Source: JAHFLD01 sp964367145 (GTDB lineage: Bacteria > Patescibacteriota > Minisyncoccia > UBA6257 > 1-14-0-10-40-38). From it: DNA of 15,977 nucleotides. Every line of letters begins with the position of its first letter. Positions within the stretch are counted from its first letter, which is position 1. The position numbers and the translations under genes are program-made. Where the stretch lies: contig CAYIWJ010000016.1 in NCBI GenBank assembly GCA_964367145.1, positions 1 through 15,977 of the forward strand. The letters are read 5' to 3'. Under the pieces are notes generated by a model that saw only the letters and a program-made list of their open reading frames with translations, did no database searches and was not told the DNA's origin. Positions 13,231 through 15,977 of the stretch are shown piece by piece.

Positions 13231-13953
13231 TTGCCCACCCCATCTTCAGACGGCAAGCGCCCAACTCCAAGGAAGTCTGGTTTCTGTTATCCGCCACCTT
13301 ACAAGGGTTTAATGCCTCTTGAGAAGCAGATAGATTTTTTTGTTAGACTCTTTAATCTGGACGTGACCCCAATATTGGAGTGGATGGAGACGGTTCTTCG
13401 GCCGCGTCTTAAGTTGTCTCTTGAGGCGGATAATTGGGTCGCGGTTCCACGCTTTCAATCAATTCGCCCAATTTATACCGAGGCGGTGGCTGAGGTTTTT
13501 AGTATATTGGTGCATGGAAAGCGTTTTACGCCTTGCCGAGATAAGTTTTTTATTCCGGCTCGTCTGCGACGGAGTCACCGAACAACCTTGATGCGAAGAA
13601 TTTTGAGTGATTCGCAAAAAGGCTGTTTGATTAGCGTGATGCCGATCCAACTGGGGCGTTTGCATCCCGGGGAATCTCCAGAGTTGGCAACCAAACGTTT
13701 TTTGAAGAATGAGTTCGGGTTGACTCTCTTTGATGTAATCTGCATTTTGCTGGCTCATCCGCAACTTTTTGAGCACGAGAGTCATTTTGGCATCTATTGT
13801 CTTGGAGATGAGGGCAGGGATTTGACTTCGGGTACGGATTTCAATCTGACGCCGCAGTTTCTTTTTGCTCGAGGTTCGGGCGACCTTGAATTTGAACTTC
13901 CCGGGAGCAAGTTTCCATATTGCGGATCGGCGACCGCTTTTTTGTTGGTTTAG
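13231..13953 (+). CDS. Hypothetical protein, soluble, TTG start
   Basis: I do not recognise a named family for this 240-residue protein. It has no membrane segment or signal peptide. The first ~25 residues are polar and basic (PTPSSDGKRPTPRKSG), and the better-ordered part starts near LMPLEKQIDFFVRLFNLD. Other notable stretches are NWVAVPRFQSI (about 68-78), LISVMPIQLGRLHPGESPEL (about 133-152), FLKNEFGLTLFDVICILLAHP (about 157-177) and a C-terminal YCGSATAFLLV. The part from ELATKRFLKNEFGL faintly recalls a Nudix box, but the key Glu pattern is absent and I do not call it one. From memory, uncharacterised proteins with this overall pattern recur in Parcubacteria. The TTG start is supported by GGAGG six bases upstream; the ATG at 13312 is the alternative. 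It is monocistronic, with its own promoter and terminator. Confidence 0.7.
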   Translation: MPTPSSDGKRPTPRKSGFCYPPPYKGLMPLEKQIDFFVRLFNLDVTPILEWMETVLRPRLKLSLEADNWVAVPRFQSIRPIYTEAVAEVFSILVHGKRFTPCRDKFFIPARLRRSHRTTLMRRILSDSQKGCLISVMPIQLGRLHPGESPELATKRFLKNEFGLTLFDVICILLAHPQLFEHESHFGIYCLGDEGRDLTSGTDFNLTPQFLFARGSGDLEFELPGSKFPYCGSATAFLLV

Positions 13954-13977
13954 CTTTTGCTCTTGATCAAGAATAAC

Positions 13978-14016
13978 AAAATCCCCTTCGGCGCAATGTC
14001 CGCGGGGGATTTTTTC
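13978..14016 (+). terminator. Intrinsic terminator, probably bidirectional
   Basis: The outer stem AATCCCC/GGGGATT (13980-13986 and 14005-14011) encloses an inner TCGG/CCG pairing and runs into a six-base T tract (TTTTTT 14011-14016) on the plus strand. On the minus strand the hairpin is followed by TTTTGTTATTC, so it can also serve the convergent gene 14039-14980. Confidence 0.8.
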
Positions 14017-14038
14017 TATGGCGGAAAAGCAAAATTGT

Positions 14039-14980
14039 TTATAAGCCGAGAGCGTTGACCGATTCTTGCAATCCTTTGTAGGAAGTGCTGATTACTAGAT
14101 ATTTATTATCAATTAGTCCGTAGTTGAAAGCGACGCCGGGTTTAGAACCGGTGGCATAGCGAGTCGTAAAAGTTTTGACTTTGCCATCTTTGAAATTACC
14201 AAAACTGCCGGTTGGAGCGAGGTAAAACTTGGTTATGTCGGCTGATTCTATGGCCTTCAGGTCGGTCAGAATGGTTGCCGAAGTGGAGCTGGATTTGAGC
14301 ATGGCGATATAGCCGGGCCAGCTACCATTACTGTCTTTGAACACGAAAGCCGTAAAGTCACCCTCAAATGCAGAAAGTTTTTCATCGTTTAGATCAACTC
14401 CGAAAACTTTGAAATAATTTTTCCAGCTTGCCGGAGCGCCGTCTTTGTCTACAATTTCTATTTCTTTAAGAGTGCTGGTTCCGGTTAGGGTCGCGGCGTA
14501 TGACTGGAGGGCGGTAGTAACACTTGAAAGCAAAAGATTATTTAAGCGAATTTGATCTTTGGGAATCGGTGCCTTAAAGAAAGAAGCATGAGTCGGGGTT
14601 GTTGGTTTTGGTGCGGTGACCGGTGTTGGGGCTGGAGAGGCTGGCGGGTTTTTTGAGCGGAAAACCGAAAAGTAGGCGATGCCGCCTCCAACTAGAATCA
14701 GAATGGTGACGCCAGTCCAGATGAGCCAGTTTTTATTAGTGGCTTTGGCTGGATTATTTTCCGGAGTCATCGTTTCGGGCGAAAAAACCGGCTCGTTTTG
14801 GATTTCTTTTGGTAGAACCGACTCAGGTAGTGGGGTCGCGTCGCCGCGCTCAACAGATTTAATGTCCGAGGTCATAGTTCGGATATTAACTTCTGGAACT
14901 GGAGGAGGACCGACGCGAGGAGCTCCAGAATTATCCGGAGGATTTGAACCGCTGACCATGGGAACTTGATTTTCTGCCAT
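14039..14980 (-). CDS. Single-pass membrane protein with proline-rich linker and unknown outer domain
   Basis: A 313-residue protein of unknown function. Residues 1-84 are disordered, Pro/Glu-rich and probably cytoplasmic, with a short motif NIRTMTSDIKSVERGD (32-47). One membrane helix follows (about 85-106, WLIWTGVTILILVGGGIAYFSV). A linker rich in Pro, Ala and Thr (about 111-131, PASPAPTPVTAPKPTTPT) leads to a ~180-residue domain that would lie outside the membrane. That domain contains FFKAPIPKDQIRL, GDFTAFVFKDSNGSWPGYIA and YGLIDNKYLVISTSYKGL. From memory, the RTM-x-x-D-[IL] segment before a membrane helix recurs in unrelated-looking Parcubacteria envelope proteins. The start at ATG 14980 has no Shine-Dalgarno site but fits an extended -10 exactly. 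It is probably cell-envelope, possibly involved in assembly or adhesion (speculative). Confidence 0.78.
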   Translation of the reverse strand: MAENQVPMVSGSNPPDNSGAPRVGPPPVPEVNIRTMTSDIKSVERGDATPLPESVLPKEIQNEPVFSPETMTPENNPAKATNKNWLIWTGVTILILVGGGIAYFSVFRSKNPPASPAPTPVTAPKPTTPTHASFFKAPIPKDQIRLNNLLLSSVTTALQSYAATLTGTSTLKEIEIVDKDGAPASWKNYFKVFGVDLNDEKLSAFEGDFTAFVFKDSNGSWPGYIAMLKSSSTSATILTDLKAIESADITKFYLAPTGSFGNFKDGKVKTFTTRYATGSKPGVAFNYGLIDNKYLVISTSYKGLQESVNALGL

Positions 14981-14986
14981 GGAGTA

Positions 14987-15013
14987 AGATTAACATAATT
15001 CAAAAGATGTCGA
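14987..15013 (-). promoter_or_regulatory. Leaderless promoter of the 14039-14980 gene
   Basis: Minus strand TCGACA (15013-15008), 15 bases, TG-t-TAATCT (hexamer 14992-14987). Counting seven bases on puts +1 on the A of the ATG at 14980. Confidence 0.55.
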
Positions 15014-15072
15014 GTGTGGAGAAGTAAAAGCCGTAGTAACAGAAATTACAGGTGAAGCGCTTGTCACTACCC

Positions 15073-15977
15073 CTATTGGCCGACGTTTTTTAGCGAGAGA
15101 CCAATCTTGCCGCTCATTGGATCAACTTTGACGATTTTGGCCTTAACCAGATCGCCGACTTTGACCACATCTTCAACCCTTTTAACAAACCCTTCCCGCA
15201 ATTCCGAGACGTGAATCATGCCGTCGTGATGCGGGCCAAGTTCCACAATGGCGCCAAACTCCATGATTTTTACGACTGGACCTTCAATGATTTCTCCAAC
15301 TTTAAATTCACGAACGATGGCTTTGACTTCGTTTAGAGCCGCTTCGGCCTTGGTCTTATCGGAGCCAGCGACGAAAACATTGCCGTCCTCTTCGATGTCT
15401 ATGGTTAATGCACCGGTTCGGGCTATAATGCCGTTGATGGTTTTACCTCCGGGGCCAATAATTTCTCCGATACGGGTTGGGTCTATTTTGGTTCGAAGGA
15501 TGACCGGCGCGTAGGGCGAGAGTTCTTTGCGCGGTTTGGGTAGGGTTTTGAGCATGGTGGCCAAAATGTGGAGGCGGGCTTTTTTGGCATCAGCGAGCGC
15601 CTCGCTTAGAAGTTTTGGGGTAACGCCGTGGATTTTAACATCCATTTGGAGAGCGGTGACTCCGCCTTCGGTGCCGGCAACTTTCAAGTCCATATCGCCG
15701 TAGTGATCTTCGGGGCCTTGAATGTCCGTTAAAATTTTGTATTTTCCAGTTGAATCATCGCTCATTAGTCCCATGGCGATGCCGGCGGCCGGTTTTTTTA
15801 GAGGGACGCCAGCGTCCATTAAAGACAGCGTTCCGCCGCAGACCGTGGCCATAGAGGAGGAGCCGTTAGAAGAAAGAATCTCGGATACAAGACGAATAGT
15901 GTAGGGAAACTCTTCGGCGGATGGGATTAAATTGCGTAGGGCTTTGGCGGCCAAATTGCCGTGGCCGATTTCGCGTC
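15073..15977 (-). CDS. pnp: Polynucleotide phosphorylase, C-terminal part (partial)
   Basis: PNPase degrades RNA 3'-5' phosphorolytically. The gene runs off the right edge; about 300 C-terminal residues are visible. The frame stays open to the edge (REIGHGN precedes the internal TTG at 15954), so 15954 is not the real start. Parts in order: the second RNase PH domain with EEFPYTIRLVSEILSSNGSS, CGGTLSLMDAGVP and the metal-site Asp cluster PEDHYGDMDLKVAG; a KH domain with IGEIIGPGGKTINGI; and an S1 domain starting GEIIEGPVVKIMEFGAIVEL and ending SGKIGLSLKNVGQ. The protein stops directly after S1, without the long acidic tail that binds RNase E in enterobacteria. No convincing terminator follows its stop. 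Confidence 0.97.
   Translation of the reverse strand, partial: REIGHGNLAAKALRNLIPSAEEFPYTIRLVSEILSSNGSSSMATVCGGTLSLMDAGVPLKKPAAGIAMGLMSDDSTGKYKILTDIQGPEDHYGDMDLKVAGTEGGVTALQMDVKIHGVTPKLLSEALADAKKARLHILATMLKTLPKPRKELSPYAPVILRTKIDPTRIGEIIGPGGKTINGIIARTGALTIDIEEDGNVFVAGSDKTKAEAALNEVKAIVREFKVGEIIEGPVVKIMEFGAIVELGPHHDGMIHVSELREGFVKRVEDVVKVGDLVKAKIVKVDPMSGKIGLSLKNVGQ

Noticed and set aside
13681..13725. Possible Nudix box in the unknown gene
   Set aside because: The spacing and the REx2EE glutamates of the Nudix consensus are missing.
15032..15069. Imperfect inverted repeat GTAGTaACA/TGTcACTAC after pnp, considered as a terminator
   Set aside because: It has a mismatch, a long loop and no T tract on the minus strand.
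15952..15954. Apparent start of the polynucleotide phosphorylase gene
   Set aside because: The frame is open to the window edge and the preceding residues (REIGHGN) match the family, so the gene is cut off rather than starting here.
1..15977. CRISPR array, tRNA/rRNA genes, insertion sequences or att sites
   Set aside because: No regularly spaced direct repeats, cloverleaf-like sequence, transposase motif or flanking inverted/direct repeats were seen on reading both strands.

Overview
The window is most likely a fragment of a bacterial chromosome from the Candidate Phyla Radiation (Patescibacteria, probably Parcubacteria-like). This is inferred from gene content and style. Genes are short and tightly packed. 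The 5'-3' exonuclease stands alone without a polymerase domain. The family-4 uracil-DNA glycosylase homologue contains no cysteine. There are a half-length MFS-type protein, a membrane-tethered Clp-like ATPase, and several single-pass membrane proteins of unknown function. No 16S rRNA or other taxonomic marker is present to prove this; pnp and rpsT are the best phylogenetic markers here.

Layout. 1-216 is the tail of a copper nitrite reductase (NirK type). 311-940 is the uracil-DNA glycosylase homologue. 997-3806 is a two-gene operon in which a small membrane protein is coupled by an ATGA overlap to a membrane-anchored Clp-like AAA+ protein. 3847-5492 (minus) holds two tandem paralogues, each with a membrane anchor and about 6.5 copies of a ~24-residue helical repeat. 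5621-8562 (plus) carries the half MFS protein, the exonuclease and a PAS histidine kinase. 8637-8981 (minus) is a small anchored coiled-coil protein. 9170-10867 (plus) is mutM followed by holA, whose 3' end overlaps convergent rpsT (10820-11086). 11195-13153 is a DksA/TraR zinc-finger gene and comM. 13231-13953 is an unknown gene. 14039-14980 (minus) is an anchored, proline-rich envelope protein. The right edge is the C-terminal part of polynucleotide phosphorylase (minus).

Two styles of expression stand out. Many plus-strand genes and the 14039-14980 gene have an extended -10 element (TGnTAnnnT or TATAAT) ending 6-12 bases before the start codon and no Shine-Dalgarno sequence. They are predicted to give leaderless or near-leaderless mRNAs. 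Four genes of unknown function (3847-4584, 4743-5492, 8637-8981, 13231-13953) instead have a full -35/-10 promoter, a 38-57 base leader, a Shine-Dalgarno site and their own intrinsic terminator, so each looks like a self-contained cassette. All four clear intrinsic terminators in the window belong to these genes.

Functionally the window mixes genome maintenance (uracil and 8-oxoguanine repair, exonuclease, clamp-loader delta, ComM), RNA turnover and translation (pnp, rpsT), signalling (orphan histidine kinase, DksA-like protein) and envelope proteins of unknown role. The most unusual items are the Clp-like ATPase, which appears to have a dead first ATPase domain and no pore-loop tyrosines, and the tandem repeat proteins. 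The plus strand is visibly rich in G and T whichever strand is coding, which suggests it is the leading strand. No tRNA, rRNA, CRISPR array, insertion sequence or gene-free stretch over 300 bases was seen.
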